In this document: piece by piece, positions 5,726 to 13,186 of the stretch
Layout: every line of letters starts with the position of its first letter
Position numbering within the stretch: position 1 is the stretch's first letter
Assembly: GCA_025937075.1 (NCBI GenBank)
Contig: JAICSD010000033.1
Coordinates: forward strand, 1-16,783
Origin: Vicinamibacteria bacterium
Lineage (GTDB): Bacteria > Acidobacteriota > Vicinamibacteria > Vicinamibacterales > 2-12-FULL-66-21
Direction: 5' to 3'
Length of the DNA stretch: 16,783 bases
Position numbers and translations under genes: made by a program
The notes under the pieces: model-generated
Database searches by the model: none
What the model was told of the DNA's origin: nothing
What the model saw: only the letters and a program-made list of their open reading frames with translations

Positions 5726-6765
5726 GCGTGAGCACCGCGCGCGGCGGCCGCGCAGCAGCCATCGCGATCATGGCCGTCGCCGCTCTTGCAGCCGTGGCGC
5801 CCATGCCTCGCTGGACCATCGAGCGATGGTATTCGAACGGCGTCTTTCCACTGCTGCAGCACAGGCTCACGTCGTTCTCGAATCTGGTTCCGTTCGCACT
5901 GTTCGATGCGCTCTGGGTTGTCGCGACGGCATGCGCGGCGGCCTGGACGTACCGGCGCTCGCGTACCCGTCCTCTCGCGGCCGCCGTTCGGCGGATGGCC
6001 TTCGAGGCAATGACAGCCGCCGCGAGCGTCTACCTCGTATTCCTCGTGACGTGGGGATTGAATTACCGCCGGGTCCCACTCCGGGAACGGCTCGATTTCG
6101 ACGCGGCGCGCGTTACTCGCGCAGCGGCGGGCGAGCTGGGCGCGCGCGTTGCCGGGCAGTTGAACACCTCGTATGCCGATGCGCACCGCCAGCCGACGTC
6201 CATTGGCGCACTCGCGGCGGCGTTCGCCTCGACCCAGCGGAGCCTCGGCGCATCCTGGACGATCCTGCCCGCGAGGCCAAAGCAGACGCTGCTTGGCGCG
6301 TATTTCCATCAGACGGGCATCACCGGCATGACGGACCCGTTTCTGCTGGAGACGATGATCGCTCCCGATCTGCTGGACGTCGAGAAGCCGTTCGTCATCG
6401 CGCACGAGTGGGCGCACCTGGCGGGATACGCGGACGAATCGGAAGCAAACTTCGTCGGCTGGCTCGCGTGCCAGCACGCAGATGCCTCGGCGCAGTACAG
6501 CGCAGCGTTGATGATGATCGGCTACGTACGTCCGCCGAACGTCAGCCTTCGTCGGGCGCTCGCGATCGGACCCCGGACGGACCTGTTTGCGATCCAGGAG
6601 CGTTACGCGCACACCAGCCGGACGCTCCAGATGGCAGCTCGCGAAGGATACAACGCGTATCTCAAGGCGAATCGCGTGCAGGCCGGCGTCGTCAGCTACG
6701 ATCTCGTGGTCCAGCTCGTCCTCGGTAGCGCGTTCGACCGGAACGGTAATCCGGTCATGCGCTGA
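5722..6765 (+). CDS. DUF3810 family membrane protein with HExxH zinc-protease motif
   Basis: The 347-residue product has two or three N-terminal hydrophobic segments: after a basic start (IAIMAVAALAAVAP), at FALFDALWVVATACAAAW, and at MTAAASVYLVFLVTWGLNY. The soluble part has YFHQTGITGMTDPFLLETMIAP and then FVIAHEWAHLAGYADESEANF, in which His228, Glu229 and His232 form HExxH and Glu241 is the likely third zinc ligand. This order matches DUF3810, a predicted metalloprotease family without a settled function. The open frame extends far upstream inside ndh, but those residues do not resemble the family. I chose GTG 5722, which overlaps the ndh stop by 4 bp; GTG 5728 is equally possible. Coupling to ndh suggests a role at the inner membrane, but no substrate can be named. 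Confidence 0.82.
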   Translation: MSVSTARGGRAAAIAIMAVAALAAVAPMPRWTIERWYSNGVFPLLQHRLTSFSNLVPFALFDALWVVATACAAAWTYRRSRTRPLAAAVRRMAFEAMTAAASVYLVFLVTWGLNYRRVPLRERLDFDAARVTRAAAGELGARVAGQLNTSYADAHRQPTSIGALAAAFASTQRSLGASWTILPARPKQTLLGAYFHQTGITGMTDPFLLETMIAPDLLDVEKPFVIAHEWAHLAGYADESEANFVGWLACQHADASAQYSAALMMIGYVRPPNVSLRRALAIGPRTDLFAIQERYAHTSRTLQMAAREGYNAYLKANRVQAGVVSYDLVVQLVLGSAFDRNGNPVMR

Positions 6766-6800
6766 CGGGCGCGTGTCTTGCAGCGCCTGCGCTCGGGCTG

Positions 6801-7883
6801 ATGGCGAAGCGCTTGACGTTCCGTCGTATGAAGGATCGTGATCCGGTTGCGTCGGCGAAGATGGCGGGGCTGCACTACAGCACCGACACGCGCCCCGGGA
6901 TCCGTCGCGTCAAGCGCGGCAAGGCGTTCAGATACCTGCAGCCTGACGGACGTCCCGTGCACGACCCGGACACCCTCGAGCGGATCCGCAAGCTGGTGAT
7001 CCCCCCGGCATGGCGCGACGTCTGGATCTCGCCCGATCCTCGCGGCCATCTGCAGGTCACCGGCATTGACGCCCGCGGCCGGAAGCAGTACCGCTATCAC
7101 CCGCGCTGGCGCGAAGTGCGCGATGAAACGAAATACAACCGGATGATCGAGTTCGGCCGCGCGCTGCCCCTGATCCGAAGACGAACGCAGGCAGACGTCC
7201 GCCGTTCCGGGCTCCCGCGCGAAAAGGTCCTCGCAACCGTGGTCCAGCTCCTCGAGAAGACGTTCATCCGCGTCGGCAATGACGAGTACGCGCGCGAGAA
7301 CCACTCGTACGGCCTGACGACGATGCGCGACGGGCACGTTCGCGTCAACGGCTCGAAGGTGAAGTTCATCTTTCGGGGAAAGAGCGGGGTCGAGCACGAC
7401 CTCGAGCTCGACGACCGGCGGCTCGCGCGCATCGTGAAGCAGTGCCGCGATCTGCCGGGGCAGGAACTCTTTCAGTACCGCGACGAGGGGGGACACGTCG
7501 TGGACATCGGGTCCGCGGACGTGAATGCGTATTTGAAGGACATCACGGGCCGCGACTTCACATCGAAAGACTTCCGGACGTGGGCCGGAACGGTGCTCGC
7601 GGCGACGCTGCTGCGCGAATATGAGACCGTCGACTCGGCGGCCCGTGCGAAGAAGAACATCGTCCGCGCCGTCGAAGAAGTCGCCAGGAAACTCGGGAAC
7701 ACGAAAGCCGTCTGCCGCAAGTGTTACATCCACCCGGCGATCTTCGACGCCTATCTGGATGGGACGATGGCTAAGACTGTTGCCCAACGCGCCGCTCGCG
7801 CGGCGAAGAGCATCGGCCGGATGACGGCCGCTGAGGCCGCGGTCCTCGGCCTGCTTCAGCGACGACTCGCCAAGGCTGGATAA
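6801..7883 (+). CDS. DNA topoisomerase IB (poxvirus/Deinococcus type)
   Basis: The 360-residue product relaxes supercoiled DNA through a 3'-phosphotyrosyl intermediate. All five catalytic residues are visible with the same spacing as in Deinococcus TopIB: Arg157 (FIRVGNDEYAREN), Lys194 (FRGKSG), Arg259 (SKDFRTWAGT), Asn300 (KLGNT) and Tyr309 (CRKCYIHP). Asn in place of the poxvirus His is normal in bacteria. The N-terminal clamp domain is present (TRPGIRRVKRGKAFRY, then IPPAWRDVWISP), and length is normal. The start is uncertain: ATG 6801 has no Shine-Dalgarno, and ATG 6828 or 6861 would still leave the domain complete. It follows the DUF3810 gene after 35 bp on the same strand with no terminator between, so it may be the last gene of that transcript. 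A convergent repeat-rich junction lies downstream. Confidence 0.92.
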   Translation: MAKRLTFRRMKDRDPVASAKMAGLHYSTDTRPGIRRVKRGKAFRYLQPDGRPVHDPDTLERIRKLVIPPAWRDVWISPDPRGHLQVTGIDARGRKQYRYHPRWREVRDETKYNRMIEFGRALPLIRRRTQADVRRSGLPREKVLATVVQLLEKTFIRVGNDEYARENHSYGLTTMRDGHVRVNGSKVKFIFRGKSGVEHDLELDDRRLARIVKQCRDLPGQELFQYRDEGGHVVDIGSADVNAYLKDITGRDFTSKDFRTWAGTVLAATLLREYETVDSAARAKKNIVRAVEEVARKLGNTKAVCRKCYIHPAIFDAYLDGTMAKTVAQRAARAAKSIGRMTAAEAAVLGLLQRRLAKAG

Positions 7884-7893
7884 CAATAACTAC

Positions 7894-7956
7894 CCAACTT
7901 CACAACTTCCAACTACACAAGGCGATTGGCTTGGTGGTTGTCACCTTGCGTAGTTG
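7894..7956. repeat. CCAACTT-type repeat with inverted arms at convergent junction
   Basis: The tract starts with CCAACTT, CACAACTT and CCAACTA. CAACTACACAAGG (7910-7922) is inverted as CCTTGCGTAGTTG (7944-7956) across a 21-nt spacer, 13 positions with one G-T wobble. Positions 7902-7922 match 13148-13168 at 20 of 21 bases, and 7944-7956 is the exact reverse complement of 13156-13168. Further degenerate TAGTTG/TAATTG units continue to about 7972. It sits between the convergent ends of the topoisomerase and the DUF4097 lipoprotein genes and could act as a bidirectional terminator. Confidence 0.85.
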
Positions 7957-7974
7957 CGTAATTGAGTAGTTGTC

Positions 7975-8775
7975 TTAGCGCGCTCTCAGTGAAATCCCCC
8001 CATTGGTCCCTTCCAGCTCCACCTTTGGTCCTCCGCCGTTCAATCGTCCTTCCAGCCGGCGCCGGCTCGATTCGGTGGTCTCGAGCGAGAGGCCGCTCAC
8101 GCCGATCGTGCCGTTGCTGAGGCTGGCCGAAATCGTGGCCTTGCTGTCGGATGGCATCTGCAACTTGATTCCGCCGTTGGTGCACTCGAGCTTGACATCG
8201 CCCGCAACCCTGGTCAGATCGACATCGACGCCGCCGTTCGTCGTACTCGCCACGATGGGACCGCCAATCTCACGCCCGCGCACGCCGCCGTTCGTTGTCT
8301 CAGCCTGGATGCGGCCGTTCAGGCCCTGGAGATCGATCCCGCCGTTCACGGTCGCGAACTTCACGTCCGCCGCCGCCGGCACCTTCACGTGGTACTCGAC
8401 CTGACCGTTCGAGCCAGACCAGTTGAGACCGCCCGACGGCCGATCGATTTTGGTTTCGATTCGAATGCCCGAGGAGGAGACATCCTCCGTGATTTGGATG
8501 CGCTGGAGCTCCGCCTTCGCCGCTTCCGGGGAGCCGGCTTTGGCTTTCTTGATGGCGGTCACTTCGACGGCGTTACCGGTCGACGGTTCCACGCTGATGC
8601 GGCCGTTGCGGTTCGCGATCTCGAGGCGCCCGTTGGGCGGCAGCGTGTAGGTTTTCTGCCACTGCGCCGTTTCCTCGGATCCGAAGCCCGCCGAGACGAT
8701 GTCGCATCCTCCCGCCGCGACGAGCAGCGGCAGAACGAGGATGGGAAGCACACGACGCGCGAAGCGCTGGGGCAT
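7975..8775 (-). CDS. DUF4097-family beta-strand lipoprotein
   Basis: From ATG 8775 the product is 266 residues. Basic residues, a hydrophobic core (LPILVLPLLV) and AAGGC with Cys24 form a lipoprotein signal, with Asp25 directly after the Cys; the Ala-Gly-Gly before Cys is a slightly loose lipobox. The mature part is a ladder of short beta strands punctuated by about ten Asn-Gly turns (NGRISVEP, NGGIDLQG, NGGVRGRE, NGGVDVDL, NGGIKLQM, NGTIGVSG, NGGISLRA). This matches DUF4097, a right-handed beta-repeat family of unknown function. Start choice: AGAAGGAG at 8781-8788 lies 5 nt before ATG 8775 but overlaps the GTG at 8781, so the GTG is excluded. It diverges from the zinc-site protein gene. The role is probably structural or adhesive at the envelope; I cannot be more specific. 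Confidence 0.85.
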   Translation of the reverse strand: MPQRFARRVLPILVLPLLVAAGGCDIVSAGFGSEETAQWQKTYTLPPNGRLEIANRNGRISVEPSTGNAVEVTAIKKAKAGSPEAAKAELQRIQITEDVSSSGIRIETKIDRPSGGLNWSGSNGQVEYHVKVPAAADVKFATVNGGIDLQGLNGRIQAETTNGGVRGREIGGPIVASTTNGGVDVDLTRVAGDVKLECTNGGIKLQMPSDSKATISASLSNGTIGVSGLSLETTESSRRRLEGRLNGGGPKVELEGTNGGISLRAR

Positions 8776-8780
8776 GGACA

Positions 8781-8788
8781 CTCCTTCT
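8781..8788 (-). promoter_or_regulatory. Shine-Dalgarno site deciding the lipoprotein start
   Basis: AGAAGGAG on the minus strand, 5 nt before ATG 8775. Because it runs into the GTG at 8781, it supports 8775 as the true start. Confidence 0.8.
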
Positions 8789-8795
8789 ATATCCG

Positions 8796-8801
8796 ATTTT
8801 A
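8796..8801 (-). promoter_or_regulatory. Possible -10 box of the DUF4097 lipoprotein gene
   Basis: TAAAAT on the minus strand would place transcription start around 8789, just ahead of the Shine-Dalgarno. No -35 at a normal distance; TTGAAC at 8823-8828 is about 4 nt too far. Confidence 0.35.
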
Positions 8802-8851
8802 GACGTCCGGCGGCCCGGAGCCGTTCAATGGCCCAGGGGCCTTACGACTTT

Positions 8852-8872
8852 GGGAGTTGGGAGTTGGGAGTT
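8852..8872. repeat. Heptamer tandem repeat, three GGGAGTT units
   Basis: Three perfect GGGAGTT units, the reverse-complement orientation of the CCAACTC array at 4074. It lies in the divergent gap between the lipoprotein and zinc-site protein genes and overlaps the region where the -35 element of the rightward promoter should be. Confidence 0.9.
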
Positions 8873-8891
8873 GTCATTCAGCGGGTATAAT
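8864..8891 (+). promoter_or_regulatory. Promoter of the zinc-site protein gene, apparently leaderless
   Basis: A perfect TATAAT at 8886-8891 ends 8 nt before GTG 8900, so the transcript would start at about 8898-8900, on or beside the start codon. A -35-like TTGGGA (8864-8869, 4 of 6 consensus bases) sits 16 nt upstream and lies within the GGGAGTT repeat. There is no room for a Shine-Dalgarno. Confidence 0.7.
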
Positions 8892-8899
8892 CCCCGCGC

Positions 8900-9346
8900 G
8901 TGTCAGACCGCAAGTACCGCCAACGCGGGTATCAGGACGAGCCGCGTGAACGTCGTCCGGAATCGCGGCCGGAGCAGAAGAAGGAATATGCGCCGCGCGG
9001 GCAGCCGCCGGTCCAGCCGAAGACCTTCAATATGCCCGGCTTCCGAGAGGTCATCAAGTGCGCGCGCTGCGGCGGCGTGCTGACCGTTGCGGCCGCGTGG
9101 AGTCCGGACGGCAAGTGTCCGAAATGCGGCGCCGACCTCCACACGTGCGCGCAGTGCGTGCACTTCGACACGAGCGCGCCCTTCGAATGCCAACAGCCGA
9201 TCCCCGTCCGCATCTCGCCGAAAGACGCGCGCAACACCTGTCAGAGCTTCGAACCCCGCACCACCGTCGAACGCGAAACGACGTCCACGACGGCTCCGAC
9301 CAGCACCTCGAGCGCCAAGAAAGCGTTCGACGATCTCTTCAAGTAG
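8900..9346 (+). CDS. Small protein with two predicted zinc sites (zinc-ribbon type)
   Basis: The 148-residue product is probably cytoplasmic, since no signal peptide is seen. Residues 1-40 are basic, polar and likely disordered (RERRPESRPEQKKEY). Eight Cys follow: C54-x2-C57 with C73-x2-C76 form a classic zinc ribbon, and C83-x2-C86, C97 and C114 could form a second site. A low-complexity Thr/Ser linker then leads to the amphipathic tail SAKKAFDDLFK. Zinc ribbons of this kind bind nucleic acids or proteins; I cannot tell which. GTG 8900 sits 8 nt after a perfect TATAAT, so translation probably starts on a leaderless mRNA. The stop is 7 bp before the acetamidase gene, which makes this the first gene of a likely three-gene operon. 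Confidence 0.82.
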   Translation: MSDRKYRQRGYQDEPRERRPESRPEQKKEYAPRGQPPVQPKTFNMPGFREVIKCARCGGVLTVAAAWSPDGKCPKCGADLHTCAQCVHFDTSAPFECQQPIPVRISPKDARNTCQSFEPRTTVERETTSTTAPTSTSSAKKAFDDLFK

Positions 9347-9350
9347 GTGG
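9345..9350 (+). promoter_or_regulatory. Shine-Dalgarno site of the acetamidase-family gene
   Basis: AGGTGG overlaps the stop codon of the preceding gene and lies 3 nt before ATG 9354. It supports this start inside a much longer open frame that runs back to 9087. Confidence 0.55.
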
Positions 9351-9353
9351 GCC

Positions 9354-10376
9354 ATGCACCGTGTTCTGACGACCGTGGTCGTCATGTCATGCCTCGCGGC
9401 GGCGGGCGCCGCGCAGGCGCCGAAAACGCATCGGCTCGAGGCGACGTCGTCGACGGTAGCGTACGGCTGGTATGACGCTGCCGGAAAGCCGGTCCTCACG
9501 ATCGCGTCCGGTGACATCATCGACGTCGATACGCTGCTCACCAACCGTCCGGCGGGCCTTCTCCGGGCCGGCGTTCCCGAGAATCAGATTCAGCAGTCGC
9601 TGAAGGACATCGAAGCGCAGGTCCCGCAGGATCAGCGCGGGCCCGGCGGTCACATCCTGACCGGACCGGTCTTCGTCGAAGGCGCCGAGCCCGGCAACGT
9701 TCTCGAAATCCGGATACTGTCGATCGATCTCGCGATCCCGTACGGCTACAACGGCTGCAGCGGCTACATCCGCGAGAACTGCTCCGACGATCGCACGCAG
9801 CGGACGCGCATCATCCCGCTCGACGCGAAGACGATGACGGCGGCTTTTGCTCCGGGGATCGTCATTCCGCTCCATCCCTTCTTCGGGAGCGTGGGAGTGG
9901 CGCCGGATCCCTCGCTGGGACGCATCAGCAGCAATCCACCGGGGACGCACGCCGGCAATCTCGACAATCGTCTCCTCGTCGCCGGCACGACGCTGTACAT
10001 CCCGGTTCACGCGCGCGGCGCGCTGTTCGAGGTGGGTGACGGCCACGCGGCGCAGGGAGACGGCGAGGTCGATCAGACCGCGATCGAAACGTCCCTGCGC
10101 GGACGGCTGCAGCTCACCGTGCGCAAGGACATGACGCTGACCTGGCCGCGCGCCGAAACGCCGACGCTTTACGTCGCGATGGCGACCGACAAGGATCTGG
10201 CGGTGGCCACGAAGACAGCGATTCAGGAAATGATCGACTTCCTCGTCCGCGACAAGCATCTCGAGAAGCAGGCCGCCTATCAGCTCACCAGCGTGGCCGG
10301 CGACGTCATCGTCACGCAGCTCGTCGACGGCAACGTCGGCGTCCACGTCACGATGCGGAAAGACATCTTCAAATGA
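9354..10376 (+). CDS. Exported acetamidase/formamidase (FmdA/AmdA) family protein
   Basis: The 340-residue product opens with a signal peptide (MHRVLTTVVVMSCLAAAGAA), then HRLEATSSTVAYGWYD, the usual family start. Conserved blocks follow: HPFFGSVGVAP (from His174), GTHAGNLDNR (His199) and ALFEVGDGHAAQGDGEV (His231), the Asp/His-rich core of the acetamidase/formamidase family. The family hydrolyses short amides such as formamide or acetamide to ammonia and the acid. Most members are cytoplasmic, so the signal peptide is notable and suggests a periplasmic or secreted amidase, perhaps with another substrate. The frame is open back to 9087 inside the zinc-site gene, but the signal peptide and AGGTGG select ATG 9354. 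Its stop overlaps the start of the S9 peptidase (ATGA), so the two products are probably made together. Confidence 0.88.
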   Translation: MHRVLTTVVVMSCLAAAGAAQAPKTHRLEATSSTVAYGWYDAAGKPVLTIASGDIIDVDTLLTNRPAGLLRAGVPENQIQQSLKDIEAQVPQDQRGPGGHILTGPVFVEGAEPGNVLEIRILSIDLAIPYGYNGCSGYIRENCSDDRTQRTRIIPLDAKTMTAAFAPGIVIPLHPFFGSVGVAPDPSLGRISSNPPGTHAGNLDNRLLVAGTTLYIPVHARGALFEVGDGHAAQGDGEVDQTAIETSLRGRLQLTVRKDMTLTWPRAETPTLYVAMATDKDLAVATKTAIQEMIDFLVRDKHLEKQAAYQLTSVAGDVIVTQLVDGNVGVHVTMRKDIFK

Positions 10377-13135
10377 TCGCTGTTGGACTGCTTGTTGCCG
10401 TTCTCGCGCAGGCGCCCGCTCCGCCTGCGCCGCAGGATTTTGCCCAGTTCGAGCGCCTGACGACCGGCGCCGACCACGGCGGCCTCTCTCCGGACGGCAG
10501 GTGGCTCGTGTACACGATCACGCGCAGCGACCGGTCGAGCGAACTGCGCGTCGTCCGCGTCGCCGATGGCGCGACCAAGGCCATCGCCTACGGAACGCTG
10601 CCGTCGTTTTCGGCGGACTCGCGCTTCCTCGCGGCGTCGGTTGGCGTGTCCGAAGGAGACGAACTGAAGCTCCGGAAAGAGAAGAAGCCGGTCCACCGCA
10701 AGCTGGCGATCGTCGACCTGTCGACGCTCACCATCAGTGCCATCGACGAGGTCGAATCGTTCGCGTTCGATGCCGGTGGCGGACATCTGCTGATCCGCCA
10801 TTACGCACCCGACCGCAAGGACGTGGAGCGGAAGGACACGGATCGGCAGCCGCTCGATCCCGAGGAAACCGTCGGAGCGACGGCGGTGGTTCGCGATCTG
10901 GCCGCCGCCAAGGACACGACCTTCGGGAACGTCGCCGACGCGGCGTGGCAGACGAAAGGTCCGCTGCTCGCAATCGCGGTCGGCGGACAGGGGCTGACCG
11001 GCAACGGCGTCCAACTGTTCGATCCCGCCGCGGGCACGCTGCGGGTGCTCGATTCCGGCGCTGCGCGTTACCTCGATTTGACCTGGCGGAAGGACGCGGG
11101 AGATCTCGCGTATCTCAAGTCGCGGGCCGATGCGAGCCGCGACGGCCTGGCCTATGACGTGCACGCGTGGACGGCGATCAATACGCCATCGGAGCGCGAG
11201 GCGCACCTGTCGTGGCCCGATGGATCTACGGGCGATCAGCGCATCTCCGCATTTCGGCGTCCGTCATGGTCCGATCAGGGCGGCTGGCTGTTCGTTGGCG
11301 TCGCCCCGTGGCCGCGTAAGTCGGACAGATCGGCGCCTGACCTCGGCAACGGTGACGGACCACCGGCCGCCGCCACAGACAAGGACGAGCGCGCCTCCGT
11401 CGACGTGTGGCATGCGAAGGACGTCGACGTGATGCCGAAGCAGAAGGTCAATGCGCGCCGCGACAGCGAGCGCACGTTCCTCGCGGCCTGGAAGATCGGT
11501 GCCCCATCGTTGACCGTGCTGGCCCACGATTACACGGAACAGGTGTCCCCGCTGGCGCAGGACGGCGCCGCGTACGCCGTGAGCTGGACCTCGTCTGCCC
11601 TGGAGCGGAGCTGGGGACGGTTTGGGTCGGCGACGCTCTTCGTCGTGGACGGCGCGACCGGAGCGCGGACGCAGGTGGCCGAACACGTTGATGACCGGTT
11701 CGTTCGCCCGAGTCCGGGCGGCCGCTACATCCTCTATTACGTCGATGGCCAGTTCTCCATCGTCGACGTGGCACAGAAGACTGCGCGGACTCTCACGCGC
11801 TCGATTCCGACGTCGTTCGCCGACGTCGACTCGGACGAAACGGATGTGACCCGTCCGTGGTTCGGCATCGCCGGCTGGACGAAAGACGACAGGGACGTGC
11901 TGTTGTACGACAAGCACGACATCTGGCAGGTCCCGACCGATGGCGGCCGTCCTGTGCGGCTGACCGACGGCGCTGCCGACGAGATCCGCTATCGCTACGT
12001 GGACGTCGATCCGGATACGCGCGCGATCGATCGCGCGCGCCCCATCTACCTGAGCATGTTCGGATTGCTCACCAGGAAGTCTGGATTCGGGCGCCTGGCG
12101 CCGAACGCCACGTCGCCGGAACGTCTCCTCTGGATGGACAAGGACGTCGCGCGGCTGGGGAAAGCGAAGGACGCGCCGGTGTTCGACTACGTCGTGCAGT
12201 CGTTCGATGATTCGCCCGACGCGTTCGTCGGGGGCGCCGATCTGAAGGACGCGCGGCAGGTCACAACGACGAATGCGTTCCAATCGCGGTATGCCTGGGG
12301 CCGTTCAGAGCTCGTCGCCTACAAGAGCGAACGGGGCGCGCGTCTGCAGGGCGTGCTCCGGTATCCGGCAGGCTACGAGCGCGGACGCGCGTATCCGATG
12401 ATCGTGTACGTGTACGAGAAGCTGTCGGACACGCTTCATCAGTACTCGCCACCCTCCGAACGGGACTACTACAACGTCACGGCGTTCCAGAGCGCCGGGT
12501 ACTTCGTCCTCGAACCCGACATCGTGTTCCGCGCGCGCGAGCCGGGGCTCTCGGTGGTCGAGTGCGTGCGTCCCGCGGTGGCTGCGGTTGCCGCGATGGG
12601 CGTCATCGACCCGAAGCGCGTCGGGATCGTCGGGCACTCGTGGGGCGGCTTCGACACCGCGTACCTCGCGACGCATACGACCGTGTTTGCCGCGGCTGTG
12701 GCCGGAGCGCCGATTACCGATCTCGTGAGCAACTACGGCAACCACCACTGGGGACCGGGCATCGCGGAGACCGATCACATCGAGACGGGGCAGCAGCGGA
12801 TGCAGGTGCCGCTGTACGAGGATCCTGAGGCCTACGTCCGCAACTCCGCGGTGTTCGGCGTCGCGACGATGACGACGCCGCTGCTGATCGAGGTTGGCGA
12901 CGCGGACGGGACCGTCTTCTGGCACCAGGGCGTGGAGTTGTACAACGTCGCGCGCCGCGCCAGGAAGAACGTCGTTTTACTCGTATATGCGAACGAAGAT
13001 CACGGCCTGCGGCAGAAACCGGATCAGATCGATTACCACCGCCGCATCATGGAGTGGTTCGGGCACTATCTGAAGGGGGACGCTGCAGCGCCCTGGATCA
13101 CGAACGGCGTCGCTTACCTGGACGAGAAGAGATAA
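10373..13135 (+). CDS. Exported S9 family (prolyl oligopeptidase) serine peptidase
   Basis: The 920-residue product has a very short hydrophobic N-terminus (MIAVGLLVAVLAQ) followed by a Pro/Ala stretch, suggesting export. Residues about 25-620 form a beta-propeller of WD40/PD40-like blades (GLSPDGRWLVYTI, PSPGGRYILYYV, DDRDVLLYDKHDIWQV). Residues about 640-920 are an alpha/beta-hydrolase. The triad is Ser756 in GIVGHSWGGFDTAY, Asp845 in EVGDADGTVFWHQG (Asp843 is the alternative) and His877 in NEDHGLRQ. Such enzymes cleave short peptides admitted through the propeller, often after Pro or as dipeptidyl or acylaminoacyl peptidases; the specificity is not readable here. It is translationally coupled to the exported amidase, consistent with periplasmic breakdown of peptides and amides. 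The next gene converges from the minus strand. Confidence 0.9.
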   Translation: MIAVGLLVAVLAQAPAPPAPQDFAQFERLTTGADHGGLSPDGRWLVYTITRSDRSSELRVVRVADGATKAIAYGTLPSFSADSRFLAASVGVSEGDELKLRKEKKPVHRKLAIVDLSTLTISAIDEVESFAFDAGGGHLLIRHYAPDRKDVERKDTDRQPLDPEETVGATAVVRDLAAAKDTTFGNVADAAWQTKGPLLAIAVGGQGLTGNGVQLFDPAAGTLRVLDSGAARYLDLTWRKDAGDLAYLKSRADASRDGLAYDVHAWTAINTPSEREAHLSWPDGSTGDQRISAFRRPSWSDQGGWLFVGVAPWPRKSDRSAPDLGNGDGPPAAATDKDERASVDVWHAKDVDVMPKQKVNARRDSERTFLAAWKIGAPSLTVLAHDYTEQVSPLAQDGAAYAVSWTSSALERSWGRFGSATLFVVDGATGARTQVAEHVDDRFVRPSPGGRYILYYVDGQFSIVDVAQKTARTLTRSIPTSFADVDSDETDVTRPWFGIAGWTKDDRDVLLYDKHDIWQVPTDGGRPVRLTDGAADEIRYRYVDVDPDTRAIDRARPIYLSMFGLLTRKSGFGRLAPNATSPERLLWMDKDVARLGKAKDAPVFDYVVQSFDDSPDAFVGGADLKDARQVTTTNAFQSRYAWGRSELVAYKSERGARLQGVLRYPAGYERGRAYPMIVYVYEKLSDTLHQYSPPSERDYYNVTAFQSAGYFVLEPDIVFRAREPGLSVVECVRPAVAAVAAMGVIDPKRVGIVGHSWGGFDTAYLATHTTVFAAAVAGAPITDLVSNYGNHHWGPGIAETDHIETGQQRMQVPLYEDPEAYVRNSAVFGVATMTTPLLIEVGDADGTVFWHQGVELYNVARRARKNVVLLVYANEDHGLRQKPDQIDYHRRIMEWFGHYLKGDAAAPWITNGVAYLDEKR

Positions 13136-13147
13136 CGACGCAAGTAC

Positions 13148-13184
13148 ACAACTTCCAACTACGCAAGGAGATCTGTTTGGAAGT
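13148..13184. repeat. Second copy of the CCAACTT-type inverted element
   Basis: Positions 13148-13168 match 7902-7922 at 20 of 21 bases. ACTTCCAA (13151-13158) is inverted as TTGGAAGT (13177-13184), a perfect 8-bp pair over an 18-nt spacer. As at the first copy, it lies between a plus-strand stop codon and the end of a convergent minus-strand gene. Confidence 0.82.
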
Positions 13185-13186
13185 AG

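Noticed and set aside
6696..7886. 396-aa minus-strand open frame opposite topoisomerase IB
   Set aside because: The plus strand has all five catalytic residues of TopIB; the antisense product has no recognisable domain.
7894..7972. CRISPR array suggested by repeated AACTT/TAGTTG units
   Set aside because: The units are 7-8 bp with no spacers of regular length, and no cas genes are present.
8776..8781. GTG 8781 as start of the DUF4097 lipoprotein
   Set aside because: It overlaps the Shine-Dalgarno AGAAGGAG, which is correctly spaced for ATG 8775.
10280..12283. Minus-strand frames of 308 and 339 aa opposite the S9 peptidase
   Set aside because: The plus-strand peptidase is continuous with its triad; these are mirror frames.
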